Source: an uncultured Clostridia bacterium
GTDB taxonomy: Bacteria; Bacillota; Clostridia; TANB77; CAG-508
Assembly: GCA_947581805.1 (NCBI GenBank)
Contig: CANPVM010000006.1
Coordinates: 1-64,000 of the forward strand
Direction of reading: 5' to 3'
Length of the DNA: 64,000 nucleotides
The notes under the pieces were generated by a model. The model ran no database searches, was not told the origin of the DNA, and saw only the letters and a list, made by a program, of their open reading frames with translations. Positions 8,300 to 17,656 of the stretch are shown here, one piece after another. The stretch's first letter is position 1, and every line of letters starts with the position of its first letter. The position numbers and the translations under genes were made by a program.

Positions 8300-8998
8300 T
8301 TATTCTTTCATTTCTTTTGCTAATTTTCCAATTGCTTTGGTTTCAATTCTAGATACATAGGAACGTGAAATTCCCATCATTTCTGCAATTTGATTTTGTG
8401 TTTTTGGTTTTTTTCCATCTAAACCAAAACGTAATTCTAAAATAAGTTTTTCTCTATCCTTTAATACACATTTCATTTTTTCGTATAATTTTTTCATTTT
8501 CATTTTTAAGTCTACTTCTTCTTCAATATTTTTTTCGCTGTTTTCTAATACATCCTGTAAAGTAACAGTATTATCATCTTTATCTTTTCCAATTGGATCT
8601 TCTAATGAAACTTCTGCACTCATCTTTTTTGTAGCTCTTAAATGCATTAATATTTCATTATCAATACATCTTGAAACATAAGTAGAAAGCTTTACATTTT
8701 TAGTTGGTTCAAAACTATTGATTCCCTTTATTAAGCCAATAGTTCCAATAGAAATTAAATCGTCTTGTTCTACTTTACAAGAAGCATATTTTTTACATAC
8801 GTGTGCCACCAATCTTAGATTTCTTTCTATTAAAATATTTCTTGCTTCTTCGTCTTTTTCTTTTAACCTTTGTAAATACATTTTTTCTTCTTCTGGAGAT
8901 AGTGGCTCTGGAAACAATTGATTATTAGAAATATAGCCTACTAAAAAAATGGCTGAAGAAAGAAAAGCAAAAAATCCTGACAGACTAAGGCTAAGCAA
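8300..8998 (-). CDS. sigK: Sporulation sigma factor SigK (uninterrupted)
   Basis: A 232-residue late mother-cell sigma factor. The N-terminus is a hydrophobic pro-sequence (residues 1-22, ...IFLVGYISNN), as in pro-sigma-K, which is processed by an intramembrane protease. Region 2 follows (NLRLVAHVCKKY, DLISIGTIGLIKGINSFEP, STYVSRCIDNEIL), then region 4 with a helix-turn-helix (NQIAEMMGISRSYVSRIE). The start is a TTG with GGAGGTG eight bases upstream. The gene is continuous, with no skin-type prophage interrupting it. It implies the host makes endospores; pdaB-like and Cys-rich coat-like genes elsewhere agree. Confidence 0.94.
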   Translation of the reverse strand: MLSLSLSGFFAFLSSAIFLVGYISNNQLFPEPLSPEEEKMYLQRLKEKDEEARNILIERNLRLVAHVCKKYASCKVEQDDLISIGTIGLIKGINSFEPTKNVKLSTYVSRCIDNEILMHLRATKKMSAEVSLEDPIGKDKDDNTVTLQDVLENSEKNIEEEVDLKMKMKKLYEKMKCVLKDREKLILELRFGLDGKKPKTQNQIAEMMGISRSYVSRIETKAIGKLAKEMKE

Positions 8999-9133
8999 AT
9001 AATAGGCACCTCCGTTTCTTTTTTACATACCAAATTATATGTTTTAAAAAACAAAAAGTGCCTGACTATTGTTAATATTTTTATCACATCTTTTATATTA
9101 CTTTATATATTTTTATTTTCTATTACTAATTTA

Positions 9134-10210
9134 CTATTTTTCTATTTTTTCGTTTAGCTTTGCTATTCTTTCATTTATTTGTTCTATGTTCATTCCTTTT
9201 ACTGTTTCATCACTTACATTATATTTTTCTTTTATTTGCAATATTTTTTCTACACTCTCATTAATTCTGTCTATACTAATTTTTCCTTCTTTTACTTTTT
9301 TTAGAATATATTTAATTATTTTTCTTATTTTCTTATAAGAAAGTCCCACCATAACCATGTCGTTTCCCGCTTCTATAGCCTTGAAAACTGCTTTTTTTAG
9401 ATTATAATGAAGCTGAATTGCCATCATTTTTAAGTCGTCTGTAATAATTAAACCTTTATATTGATATTTTTTTATTAAATAAGTTTGAATTACCTTTTTG
9501 GATAGAGATGCCGGATATTTTTTATCTACATCTTTTAAAATAAGGTGTCCTACCATTACTGCTTCTGCACCTTCTTGAATTGCTTTTTCAAAAGGTAGCA
9601 TATCTTCTTGTTCCAATTGTTCTACCTTTGCTATTATTTTTGGAATTTGAAAATGAGAATCTTTTTTGGTAAGTCCATGTCCTGGAAAATGTTTTACAAC
9701 TGGAATAACTCCTTGCTTTTGCATTTCTTTCATCACTATCGGTGCATACTCACATACTTCTTCTTTTGTTTTGGCATAAGAGCGGTCTCCAATAGCGTGT
9801 TTTTCTTCAAATCTGCAAATATCTAATACAGGTGCATAATTCATAGAAATTCCAGTTTGCTTTAACATTGCCCCTAAAATTTCTCCACTTTCTTGTAAAA
9901 TTTCTTTATTTTTCGTCCTAGCAATTTTTGCAGCACTTTTTAAGTTAGTTATTTCAGGAGGCATACGATTTACTCGTCCCCCTTCTTGGTCTATACTAAT
10001 CATTAAAGGAACTTTGTTATTTTTGTTTGCTTGTTTTAATTCATTTATGAGTTGTAACATTTCTGGATAGGTATGATAATTTTTCTTGTATAGTACCACT
10101 CCACCTATTTTATTTTCTTCTATTAACTTTCTTATTTCTGTTTTTTCTTTTTTTTCTAAGCCTACCATAAATAGTTGTCCTATTTTTTCTTCTAAGGTTA
10201 GTTCTTCCAT
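9134..10210 (-). CDS. nagZ: Beta-N-acetylhexosaminidase, glycoside hydrolase family 3
   Basis: A GH3 enzyme of the NagZ type, which removes terminal N-acetylglucosamine from muropeptides. It shows the family signature KHFPGHG (about residue 160) followed by the His-loop DSHFQIPKI, which supplies the catalytic acid/base. SIDQEGGRVNRM and the nucleophile region IITDDLKMMAI are also visible. There is no signal peptide, so it is probably cytoplasmic in cell-wall recycling. The ATG at MEELTLEEKIG is preferred over an upstream TTG because GAAAGGAATG lies at a plausible distance. The N-acetylhexosaminidase domain stands alone, without an extra module. It is a single-gene unit. Confidence 0.9.
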   Translation of the reverse strand: MEELTLEEKIGQLFMVGLEKKEKTEIRKLIEENKIGGVVLYKKNYHTYPEMLQLINELKQANKNNKVPLMISIDQEGGRVNRMPPEITNLKSAAKIARTKNKEILQESGEILGAMLKQTGISMNYAPVLDICRFEEKHAIGDRSYAKTKEEVCEYAPIVMKEMQKQGVIPVVKHFPGHGLTKKDSHFQIPKIIAKVEQLEQEDMLPFEKAIQEGAEAVMVGHLILKDVDKKYPASLSKKVIQTYLIKKYQYKGLIITDDLKMMAIQLHYNLKKAVFKAIEAGNDMVMVGLSYKKIRKIIKYILKKVKEGKISIDRINESVEKILQIKEKYNVSDETVKGMNIEQINERIAKLNEKIEK

Positions 10211-10492
10211 TTTTTCTTCATTCCTTTCCAAGGCAGAATTTAGTTAAAATTTAATTGCTTATTTTTTAACTTTCCTCTATGACCCAGGCTTTCTTTTAGA
10301 AACATTGATTGCTACAATTTAACCTTACTTGTTCTATGGTTTTATTTTACCATATTGATTCGAAAGATACAATCTTTTTCTTTGATTTTAACGTATATAC
10401 ACCTTAATTATAGCATATTTTTAAGTGTGACATTATAAGTTATTAATAGAATATTGCCATTTTTATATAGAGCTATAAGGAGGAATTGCAAT

Positions 10493-11276
10493 ATGAACTT
10501 TCTATGCTCAGTTGGAAAAGGAATTTTAATTGGTGCTGGTGCTATTTTACCACGGAATTAGTAGTGGCGTTCTTTGTGTTATTTTTGGTATTTATGAAAA
10601 ATTGGTAAATAGTGTTTTAGGCATTTTTCAAGATTTTAAGAAAAATGTAATCTTTTTACTTCCTATTGTTATAGGTATTGCTATTGGTTTTTTTCTATTT
10701 GGTAATCTACTTCACTATTTTTTTATTTTATATGAAGCAGAATGTAAATTGTTATTTTTAGGACTTATTTTAGGCAGTATCCCTGCTTTATTTAAAGAAG
10801 TTAGTAAGAAGAAAAAGTTTCGCCTTTCTTTTTTGTTTTATACTTTCATTAGTTTTGCAATTGGCTTACTTTTGTTTTTATTTGAAAGAAGAATGAACCT
10901 TGTTTTAACGCCTAATAATACTCATTTTTTATTTTTATTTTTTTCTGGTTTTGCCATGTCTTGCGGTATTATTATTCCCGGTGTTAGTAGTACAGTTATT
11001 TTATTATGCCTTGGCAGTTACTCTATTTATCTACAAGCAGTCGCTAGTTTTTATTTGCCTGTTTTAGTTCCTATGGGACTTGGTATTTTATGTGGCTCGA
11101 TTTTCTTTTTACTCGTCATTCGTTTTTTACTAACTCATTATTCTGTGCAAACCTATTATGCTATTATTGGTTTTGTGCTTGGTAGTATTTTTGTGCTTCT
11201 TCCTTCTTCTTTTTCGTTTGTTTCTTTGCTCCTTTTCGTTCTTAGCTTTTGGATAGCATATAAAATAGAAAAATAG
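10493..11276 (+). CDS. DUF368 membrane protein, read across a +1 frameshift at CGGA
   Basis: A polytopic membrane protein of the DUF368 family, recently linked to polyprenyl-phosphate (undecaprenyl phosphate) translocation. The ATG at 10493 has AAGGAGG eight bases upstream and encodes MNFLCSVGKGILIGAGAILP. The next codon in frame is CGG at 10553, followed by AAT and a TAG stop. Skipping the C of CGGA restores GISSGVLCVIFGIYEKLV, which completes the family's first PGxSxG motif. The second (IIIPGVSST) lies near residue 165. The joined product of 260 residues is the normal length, with about eight membrane segments. Alone, the downstream frame would need a TTG start with no ribosome-binding site. 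Confidence 0.85.
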
Positions 11277-11323
11277 CAAAGAAAAGAACACCACTTACAT
11301 AAGTAAATGATGTTCTTTTTGCT
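11275..11323. terminator. Bidirectional terminator between convergent genes
   Basis: Imperfect stem AGCAAA-AAAAGAACA / TGTTCTTTTTGCT with flanking A- and T-runs, between the plus-strand DUF368 gene and the minus-strand U32 gene. Confidence 0.75.
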
Positions 11324-11324
11324 A

Positions 11325-12554
11325 TTATTTTTTTCTTCTTAAAATCCAGTCTTTTTCTACTTTTACTGGTAATTTCATAAGCACTTTTTGCTCTGCTTTT
11401 CCTGGGTTAATATATTCTATTGGTTCTTGTGTGTCAATATCCCATAAAGCATCTATTGTAAAGGAAATTGTTTCTATTTGATGTGGCACAATTAGTTCTA
11501 ATTTATCTCCTACTTGTAATTTATTTTTAATTTCTACCACTACTTTATCTTCTTGCTCTTCTACTACTTTGCCACCAAATTCATATTCTGGATTATATTG
11601 TTTTCCTTCGTATTCTTGGAAGTCTTTATTATTTCTATCGTTGAAATAAAAGGTAGTTAATCCTCTTGTTTTTGTTTTTTCTAATTCTACTAAATATTTC
11701 GTATAATCATAGCTTTTAGGTTCTTTGCAATAATCATCTATTGCATTGCGATAAGCATTTACTACAGATGCCAAATAATATTCTGTTTTTAGTCTTCCTT
11801 CTATTTTTAAGCTATCTACTCCCATTTCAATAATTTCTGGAATCTCTTTTATTAAACACATATCTTTTGAAGAAAAAATGTAAGTTCCCTTTTCGTCATA
11901 TTCTACTGGCATTAAATTTCCTGGCTTATTTGCTTCTTCTACATAAACATTGTAAGCCCATCTACAACTTTGTGCACAATCTCCTAAATTGGCACTTCTT
12001 CCTGCTAAAAAGTCACTTAAGAAGCATCTTCCAGAATAGCCAAAACATATTGCTCCATGAATAAACATTTCTATTTCTAAATCTTTTGGCTTATTTTTAA
12101 TCATTTCTTTTATTTGCTCTTTATTCATTTCTCTTCCTAAAATGACTCTTTTGGCTCCATTTTTATACCAGAAATTAGCTGCATGATAGCTTACTGTATT
12201 TGCTTGCGTACTAATATGGATTTCCACATCTGGCGCATATTCTTTAATAATTTCTACTACACCACCATCGGCTACAATAATGCCATCTACTTTTAATTCA
12301 TTTAACATTTTTGCTTGTTTTTTTATTTCTTCATAGGTTTCATCCCATGCATAAATGTTAATAGCAGTATATACCTTTTTGTTGATAGAATGCGCATATT
12401 TTATAGTATTTGCTAAATCACTATCTTGCATTTCTGCTCTTGTTCTTAAAGATAAGCTTGAGGTTCCTGCATAAACGGCATCTGCTCCATATAAAAAGGC
12501 AATTTTTGCTTTTTCAAATGAACCTGCTGGAGCTAATAATTCTGGTTTCTTCAT
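11325..12554 (-). CDS. trhP: U32 peptidase-family protein, probable tRNA uridine hydroxylase subunit
   Basis: A U32-family protein of about 409 residues with the N-terminal signature PELLAPAGSFEKAKIA, the conserved FIHGAICFGYSGRCFLS segment and the second Cys cluster GDCAQSCRW. These cysteines fit the iron-sulfur-dependent prephenate-using TrhP/YrrO enzymes that hydroxylate tRNA uridine 34. The usual C-terminal U32 beta-barrel follows. I chose the second ATG because AAGAAGGG abuts the first. The methyltransferase TrmR, which acts on the hydroxylated base, is encoded 2.5 kb away (15021-15611), consistent with an mo5U34 pathway. The older annotation as a peptidase is probably misleading. Confidence 0.82.
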   Translation of the reverse strand: MKKPELLAPAGSFEKAKIAFLYGADAVYAGTSSLSLRTRAEMQDSDLANTIKYAHSINKKVYTAINIYAWDETYEEIKKQAKMLNELKVDGIIVADGGVVEIIKEYAPDVEIHISTQANTVSYHAANFWYKNGAKRVILGREMNKEQIKEMIKNKPKDLEIEMFIHGAICFGYSGRCFLSDFLAGRSANLGDCAQSCRWAYNVYVEEANKPGNLMPVEYDEKGTYIFSSKDMCLIKEIPEIIEMGVDSLKIEGRLKTEYYLASVVNAYRNAIDDYCKEPKSYDYTKYLVELEKTKTRGLTTFYFNDRNNKDFQEYEGKQYNPEYEFGGKVVEEQEDKVVVEIKNKLQVGDKLELIVPHQIETISFTIDALWDIDTQEPIEYINPGKAEQKVLMKLPVKVEKDWILRRKK

Positions 12555-12691
12555 TTTTTGTTTCATCCCTTCTTACTTGTTTTATCATAAGCATATGTAT
12601 TATATCATATTTTTTTCTAAATATCTACCTTTACAACTATCTTTCTTTTTGATAAAATAAAAGAAATTCAAAAAGGGGGCAATTTTCATAA

Positions 12692-13249
12692 ATGACAGAA
12701 AAAGTACATAAAAAAGAGCTTACTAAGTTAAATAAATTTCAAACTTATACTTTATATTTTTTTCTATTTGCTTTTTTAGGTTGGTGTATGGAAACTATTT
12801 ATGCAATCATTGTGTTAGGGCATTTCACAAAACGTGGGTTCCTATATGGGCCTTTATGTCCTATTTATGGATATGGCGCTTTAATTTTAATTGCTTTTTT
12901 AGGCAAATATAGAAACCAAGCTTTTAAACTTTTTATTTATTCTGCTGTTATTTTCTCTGTTTTTGAATATATGGCAAGTTATGTATTAGAAGTACTATTT
13001 CACTCATATTGGTGGGATTATACTAACGACTTTTTTAATTTAAATGGTAGAATTAGTATTTTTTATTCTCTTGCTTGGGGAATTATTGCTATTATTTTCG
13101 TAGGGCATTTATACCCATTTTTAAAGAAAAAAGTAAATTTAGTATTATCTAAAATTCCGTATCAAATTAAGATTTTTTTATTGTATAGCATTTGCATTAT
13201 TTTTATTGTTGACACTATTTTATCTTGCATACGTTATCTAAATGTATAA
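12692..13249 (+). CDS. Putative ABC-transporter-type membrane protein (CmpB/PF06541-like)
   Basis: A 185-residue protein with about five membrane segments and the typical first-helix signature FLGWCMETIYA followed by the KRGFLYGPLCPIYGYGA loop. This family is named putative ABC transporter permease, but no ATPase partner is present and the function is unknown. It is one of the few plus-strand genes and stands alone. The conserved WWDYT motif appears near residue 108. It is terminated by a hairpin shared with the convergent gene at 13281. Confidence 0.85.
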   Translation: MTEKVHKKELTKLNKFQTYTLYFFLFAFLGWCMETIYAIIVLGHFTKRGFLYGPLCPIYGYGALILIAFLGKYRNQAFKLFIYSAVIFSVFEYMASYVLEVLFHSYWWDYTNDFFNLNGRISIFYSLAWGIIAIIFVGHLYPFLKKKVNLVLSKIPYQIKIFLLYSICIIFIVDTILSCIRYLNV

Positions 13250-13268
13250 AATATTTTTATAAAAAATA

Positions 13269-13296
13269 AACAAGGGATTCTTAGTGTTCCCTTGTT
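13269..13296. terminator. Convergent terminator hairpin
   Basis: AACAAGGGA / TCCCTTGTT stem with a short loop and T-run on the plus side. It overlaps the last codons of the minus-strand gene 13281-14984. Confidence 0.75.
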
Positions 13297-14984
13297 TTCA
13301 TATTTTTTCGTAACGCTATCAATTCATTATGTCCTATATTATAGTCAAACAAATCATATACTTGTTGCATCGAATATCCTTCTCTAAAAAATTCTTCTGC
13401 TAATTGTATATTTTCTTGTTGTTTTGCTCTCAATATCTCATCTTTTTGTAATAAACTACTTCTTATTTTTGCAATAGATTTTAAAGAAGCAAATTCTTCT
13501 TGTTGCATTGCTTCAAATATTTCTTTTACACTCATTCCTTCTATTATTAAGTCTTTTATTTTTTTTGTAGATATTCGTTTTTTATAAGTTTCTTTTCTTT
13601 TTCTAACTTTAGTTCTATTACTTAATTTCTCTGCACGATTTTTTATGCTTCTGTTTTCTTGGTTAATGCTTATTTTCATTTTTACAATGAAATTTCTTTC
13701 TTCTTCTGTTATATTGTGTATTCTAGAGTATTTTTGAATTGCTCTAAGTGCTTCTGTTTTTCCGCATACTGTTTCTTGAACCTTAATAATAAAAAAAACT
13801 GCTTTATTCCTATCTAAACATTTTTCTAAGTTTGCTACAATTCCTTCTACTTCTTGTTTTTGAATTGTTCCTTTATTTAACCTTGAGGCAATTTCTATCA
13901 TATATTTTCTTTGTTCTGCCTTTTGTTGTTTTTCTTGTTCCTTTGCTTTTATTTGTTCTTCTTCCATTTGTTCGTTTATTTTAATTCGATTTAAAAACTC
14001 TAATCTTCTTTTTTGTAACTGTTTTTGTTCATCCGGTTGTAGTGAACCTTCAGTTTCTAAACAAGCATCTAATTCTTCAATTGCTCTTTCTTCTTTTTCT
14101 GTAAGTAAATAATATAATTCTGATATAAAAATAGCACTTTCCACTTTATTTGGATAACGATATAACTCTTGTTTTATACTTTCTATATTTTTGCTATTTA
14201 ACTTACCTTCATAAAACATCATTTGCAGTTGTTGCATATAAACTTCTTTATTTTCTTTTGTATAACGTTCTTCTTGATTTGCAAATTCTTCTTGTTTTTC
14301 CTCAATTGTTACATTTTCTTGTTTGATTTCCTCCAAAACTTGATTTTCTGATTTTTCTAGTTGTTTTACTCTTTGTTCTATTTCTGCTTGTTTTTGTTTT
14401 TCCTTTTCTTCTATTTCTTTTTGTCTTTTTCTTTCTTGTTCTTCTAGTTGTGCCTGTTTTCTTCTTTCTTCAATAACACTCTTTTGTGTATTTCCTTGCA
14501 TATTTTGTGGCTCAATTTTTAATAATTGTGCATTATATTCCATAGCTTTTTCATAATTTTCTGCATTCATCTCTAATTTTGCCATATTATATAATGCAAA
14601 GATATTATTAGGATTTTTGTCCAATATCTTATTGCCATACAATCTTCCTATGTCATATTGTCTTTGTAAAGCAAAACACCTTACTAACTCATTTAATGCA
14701 ATTTCATTATTTTCGTCTATTTTTAGTATTTCAAATGCAATTTGTTGTGTTTCTTGAATTAATGTTTCTCTATTTTTAGCGGTCATTTCTGATTTCTTTA
14801 ATTGTTGCATCTTTTTAAATAACTTAGCTAATTTTTTTCCTCTCTCCATTTCTTCATTGTCTTGTATCCAACCTGATATCATTTCTTTTGTAAGAGGAAC
14901 TCCGCATATTTTATTAATTTCTTCTTCTGTTTTTTCTTGTCTATATAAATTAATAGCCAATTCTCTTATTTGTTTAAAATCCAT
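13281..14984 (-). CDS. TPR and coiled-coil protein of unknown function
   Basis: A 567-residue cytoplasmic protein. The N-terminal 50 residues look like a small helical, resolvase-like helix-turn-helix domain (REKTEEEINKICGVPLTKE-type pattern). Residues about 70-165 contain TPR-like helices (LYNMAKLEMNAENYEKAMEY), and about 165-240 form a Glu/Lys/Gln-rich coiled coil. A second helical repeat region follows (about 250-420), then a C-terminal basic region with two short HTH-like units (KKIKDLIIEGMSVKEIFEAM; GYSMQQVYDLFDYN). I do not recognise it. It shares the Gln/Glu-rich coiled-coil style of the gene at 63411-63974. Confidence 0.65.
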   Translation of the reverse strand: MDFKQIRELAINLYRQEKTEEEINKICGVPLTKEMISGWIQDNEEMERGKKLAKLFKKMQQLKKSEMTAKNRETLIQETQQIAFEILKIDENNEIALNELVRCFALQRQYDIGRLYGNKILDKNPNNIFALYNMAKLEMNAENYEKAMEYNAQLLKIEPQNMQGNTQKSVIEERRKQAQLEEQERKRQKEIEEKEKQKQAEIEQRVKQLEKSENQVLEEIKQENVTIEEKQEEFANQEERYTKENKEVYMQQLQMMFYEGKLNSKNIESIKQELYRYPNKVESAIFISELYYLLTEKEERAIEELDACLETEGSLQPDEQKQLQKRRLEFLNRIKINEQMEEEQIKAKEQEKQQKAEQRKYMIEIASRLNKGTIQKQEVEGIVANLEKCLDRNKAVFFIIKVQETVCGKTEALRAIQKYSRIHNITEEERNFIVKMKISINQENRSIKNRAEKLSNRTKVRKRKETYKKRISTKKIKDLIIEGMSVKEIFEAMQQEEFASLKSIAKIRSSLLQKDEILRAKQQENIQLAEEFFREGYSMQQVYDLFDYNIGHNELIALRKNMKTREH

Positions 14985-15020
14985 TTTTTTCTCCTTATAT
15001 ACTTCATAATCATATTATTC

Positions 15021-15611
15021 CTAAAATTTCCATTTGGAAATAGCAAGGCCATCTCCTACTTCTAAAATTTCTGTTTCTAAGTTAGGATTGTTTGTTACTT
15101 CTGCAATATATTCTCGTAAATTTCTTACGGCTGTACGTTGTTTGTGCTTGTTATAATCACTCATAACATATCCTTTATATAAAATGTTATCTGCTAAAAT
15201 CACACCATTTTTATTTAACATTCTTAATGCTTGTTGTAAGAAAAATGGATATTTTCCTTTTGCTGCATCAATAAATATCATATCATATTTTTTATTTAAT
15301 GTAGGTAAAATTTCAACTGCATCTCCCTCTAAGATATTTATTTTGTCTGCTACTTCTACTTTTTTTATATTTTCTTTTGCTTCTTTTGCTCTTTCTTCGT
15401 CACGTTCAATGGTATCTATTTTTCCACCTTCTTGTAAATACTCTGAAAAGCACATAGCAGAATAGCCTACTGCCGTTCCAATTTCTAGTATTTTGCTTGG
15501 TTTTAATTCTTTTAATATGTTATCTACTACTTCTAAGGTATCATCCATAATAATAGGAATGTATTCTTTTAGTGCTTTTTCTTTTATTTTTTGTAATTCT
15601 TCTTTGTTCAC
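15021..15611 (-). CDS. trmR: tRNA 5-hydroxyuridine methyltransferase (YrrM-type O-methyltransferase)
   Basis: A 196-residue class I SAM-dependent methyltransferase of the caffeoyl-CoA O-methyltransferase-like group. The SAM-binding motif is LEIGTAVGYSA (residues about 42-52), then IDTIERDEERA for motif II, and a metal-binding FIDAAKG/ADNILYKG pair. In Bacillus, YrrM (TrmR) methylates 5-hydroxyuridine at tRNA position 34. The U32-family gene at 11325 could supply the hydroxylation step. It is terminated from typA by a hairpin, so it is likely its own unit or read from upstream. Confidence 0.85.
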   Translation of the reverse strand: MNKEELQKIKEKALKEYIPIIMDDTLEVVDNILKELKPSKILEIGTAVGYSAMCFSEYLQEGGKIDTIERDEERAKEAKENIKKVEVADKINILEGDAVEILPTLNKKYDMIFIDAAKGKYPFFLQQALRMLNKNGVILADNILYKGYVMSDYNKHKQRTAVRNLREYIAEVTNNPNLETEILEVGDGLAISKWKF

Positions 15612-15644
15612 TATTTTTCCTCTTCTCTTTGATTTTTAAGCAGG

Positions 15645-15675
15645 AAAAACCACTTGTTTTTAACAAATGGTTTTT
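15645..15675 (-). terminator. Terminator after typA
   Basis: AAAAACCAtTTGTT pairs with AACAAgTGGTTTTT on the minus strand, seven bases past the typA stop codon. Confidence 0.8.
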
Positions 15676-15681
15676 GTTTTT

Positions 15682-17490
15682 TTATCTTCTTGCTTCTCTT
15701 TCTCTTGTTTTAGTGTCTAATATTTTCTTTCTTAAACGAATATTTTTTGGTGTTACTTCTACTAGTTCATCTTCTGCAATAAATTCAATTGCTTTTTCCA
15801 AAGACATTTGAAGTGGTGGTACTAAACGAAGTGCATCATCTGAACCTGAAGCTCTAGTATTGGTTAAGTGTTTTTCTTTACATACGTTAATTGCAATGTC
15901 TTCATTTCTTGAGTTAATACCTACTATCATTCCTTCATATACATCTACACCTGCTCCAATTAAAAGCTCTCCTCTTTCTTGTGCATTGTATAAGCCATAA
16001 GTAACAGAAGTTCCTTGTTCAAAGGCAACTAGCACTCCTCTTGTTCTTGCTTGAATTTCTCCTTTATATGGTTCATAAGAATCGAAGATAGAGTTCATTG
16101 TACCTTCACCTTTGGTATCAGTTAAGAATTCAGTTCTATAACCAATGATACCACGTGCTGGTATTTTAAATTCTACTTTGGTATGTCCTAATTCAGCAGG
16201 TTCCATGTTTAGCATTTCGCCTTTACGTCTTCCTAATTTTTCAATGACTGTTCCAATGGCATCATCTGGTACATTGACTACTAATTTTTCCATTGGCTCA
16301 CATTTTACGCCATCGATTTCTTTAAAGATTACTTTTGGACGAGAAACGATTAGTTCGAAACCTTCTCTTCTCATAGTTTCAATTAGAACAGATAAATGTA
16401 ATTCCCCTCTTCCGCATACTTCAAAGCTATCGGCAGAATCTGTTTCTTTTACACGAAGACTTACATTTCTTTCTAGTTCTTTGAATAATCTATCACGAAT
16501 ATGACGTGAAGTTATAAATTGACCTTCTTTTCCTGCGAATGGTCCATTGTTTACACTAAATGTCATAGATACGGTTGGTTCATCAATATCGACAAATGGA
16601 ATTTTTTCAGGGTTGTTTAAGTCGCAAATGGTATCTCCAATGTTGATGTCTGCAATTCCAGATAAAGCAACAATATCTCCTGCTACTGCTTCTTCTACTT
16701 CTACTTTCTTTAAGCCTTGATATACAAATAGTTTTGCTACTTTTCCTTGTGTGTTTTTATCTGCTTTGCAAATAGCAATTGGCATACCTGCTTTAATGCT
16801 ACCTCTTTCAATTCTTCCTACGGCAATTCTTCCTAAATAATCGTCATAGTCAATGTTAGATACTAGCATTTGGGCTGGTCCTTCTATTTCACAATTTGGT
16901 GCATCAATGTATTTGATAATTGTGTCGAAAATGCAATTTACATTATCACTTTCTTCATCTAGGCTCATTTTTGCAATTCCATTTTTTGCAGAAGCATAAA
17001 CTACTGGAAAATCTAATTGGTCGTCGTTTGCATTTAGTTCAATGAATAGTTCTAATACTTGGTCTACTACTTTTGCTGGGTTTGACCCTGGTCTATCTAT
17101 TTTATTGATAACTACAATTGGTTTTAAGTTTAATGCTAATGATTTTTTAAGCACTTCTCTTGTTTGAGGCATTGGTCCTTCAAAAGCATCTACTAATAGA
17201 AGAACGCCATCTACTGTTTTTAGTACACGTTCTACTTCTCCACCAAAGTCAGCATGGCCTGGTGTATCTACAATATTGATTTTGATATCATTGTACATAA
17301 CAGAGGTATTTTTAGAAAGAATGGTAATTCCTCTTTCTTTTTCCAAATCGTTGGAATCCATAACTCTTTCTGCTACTTGTTCATTATCTCTAAATACATG
17401 ACTTTGTTTTAATAAACAATCTACTAGAGTTGTTTTTCCATGGTCTACGTGTGCAATGATTGCTATATTTCTTATTTTTTCGTTTTTCAT
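15682..17490 (-). CDS. typA: Ribosome-associated GTPase TypA/BipA
   Basis: A translational GTPase of about 602 residues, normal length. Motifs in order: G1 [10 protein letters not shown]2 RGITI, G3 DTPGHADF, G4 NKIDRPGS, then the EF-G-like domains III and V and the BipA-specific C-terminal domain ([15 protein letters not shown]). It associates with 70S ribosomes and supports assembly and stress adaptation. The start at MKNEKIRN is chosen for the GGGGGAAAATAAA sequence upstream rather than MGENK. A terminator follows at 15645-15675, and the upstream gap before the S1-protein terminator suggests its own promoter. Confidence 0.95.
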   Translation of the reverse strand: MKNEKIRNIAIIAHVDHGKTTLVDCLLKQSHVFRDNEQVAERVMDSNDLEKERGITILSKNTSVMYNDIKINIVDTPGHADFGGEVERVLKTVDGVLLLVDAFEGPMPQTREVLKKSLALNLKPIVVINKIDRPGSNPAKVVDQVLELFIELNANDDQLDFPVVYASAKNGIAKMSLDEESDNVNCIFDTIIKYIDAPNCEIEGPAQMLVSNIDYDDYLGRIAVGRIERGSIKAGMPIAICKADKNTQGKVAKLFVYQGLKKVEVEEAVAGDIVALSGIADINIGDTICDLNNPEKIPFVDIDEPTVSMTFSVNNGPFAGKEGQFITSRHIRDRLFKELERNVSLRVKETDSADSFEVCGRGELHLSVLIETMRREGFELIVSRPKVIFKEIDGVKCEPMEKLVVNVPDDAIGTVIEKLGRRKGEMLNMEPAELGHTKVEFKIPARGIIGYRTEFLTDTKGEGTMNSIFDSYEPYKGEIQARTRGVLVAFEQGTSVTYGLYNAQERGELLIGAGVDVYEGMIVGINSRNEDIAINVCKEKHLTNTRASGSDDALRLVPPLQMSLEKAIEFIAEDELVEVTPKNIRLRKKILDTKTREREARR

Positions 17491-17600
17491 TTTATTTTCC
17501 CCCAATTATTCTATTTCTCATTTTTTAATACTTTATGCTATTTTTCTTGTTTTCAAAAATTATTTTTCAATATGTCGTTTTATTTCTTATTTTCAGTATA

Positions 17601-17628
17601 AAAGAAGTTACATTTGGTAACCTCTTTC
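17601..17628 (-). terminator. Terminator after the S1-domain gene
   Basis: AAAGAGGTTACC-AAATG-TAACTTCTTT hairpin on the minus strand, 30 bases past the stop codon. Confidence 0.7.
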
Positions 17629-17656
17629 ATACTAAATATATAATAAATCTTTAGTA

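Noticed and set aside
8300-8998. Skin-like interruption of sigK
   Set aside because: The gene is continuous from pro-sequence to HTH.
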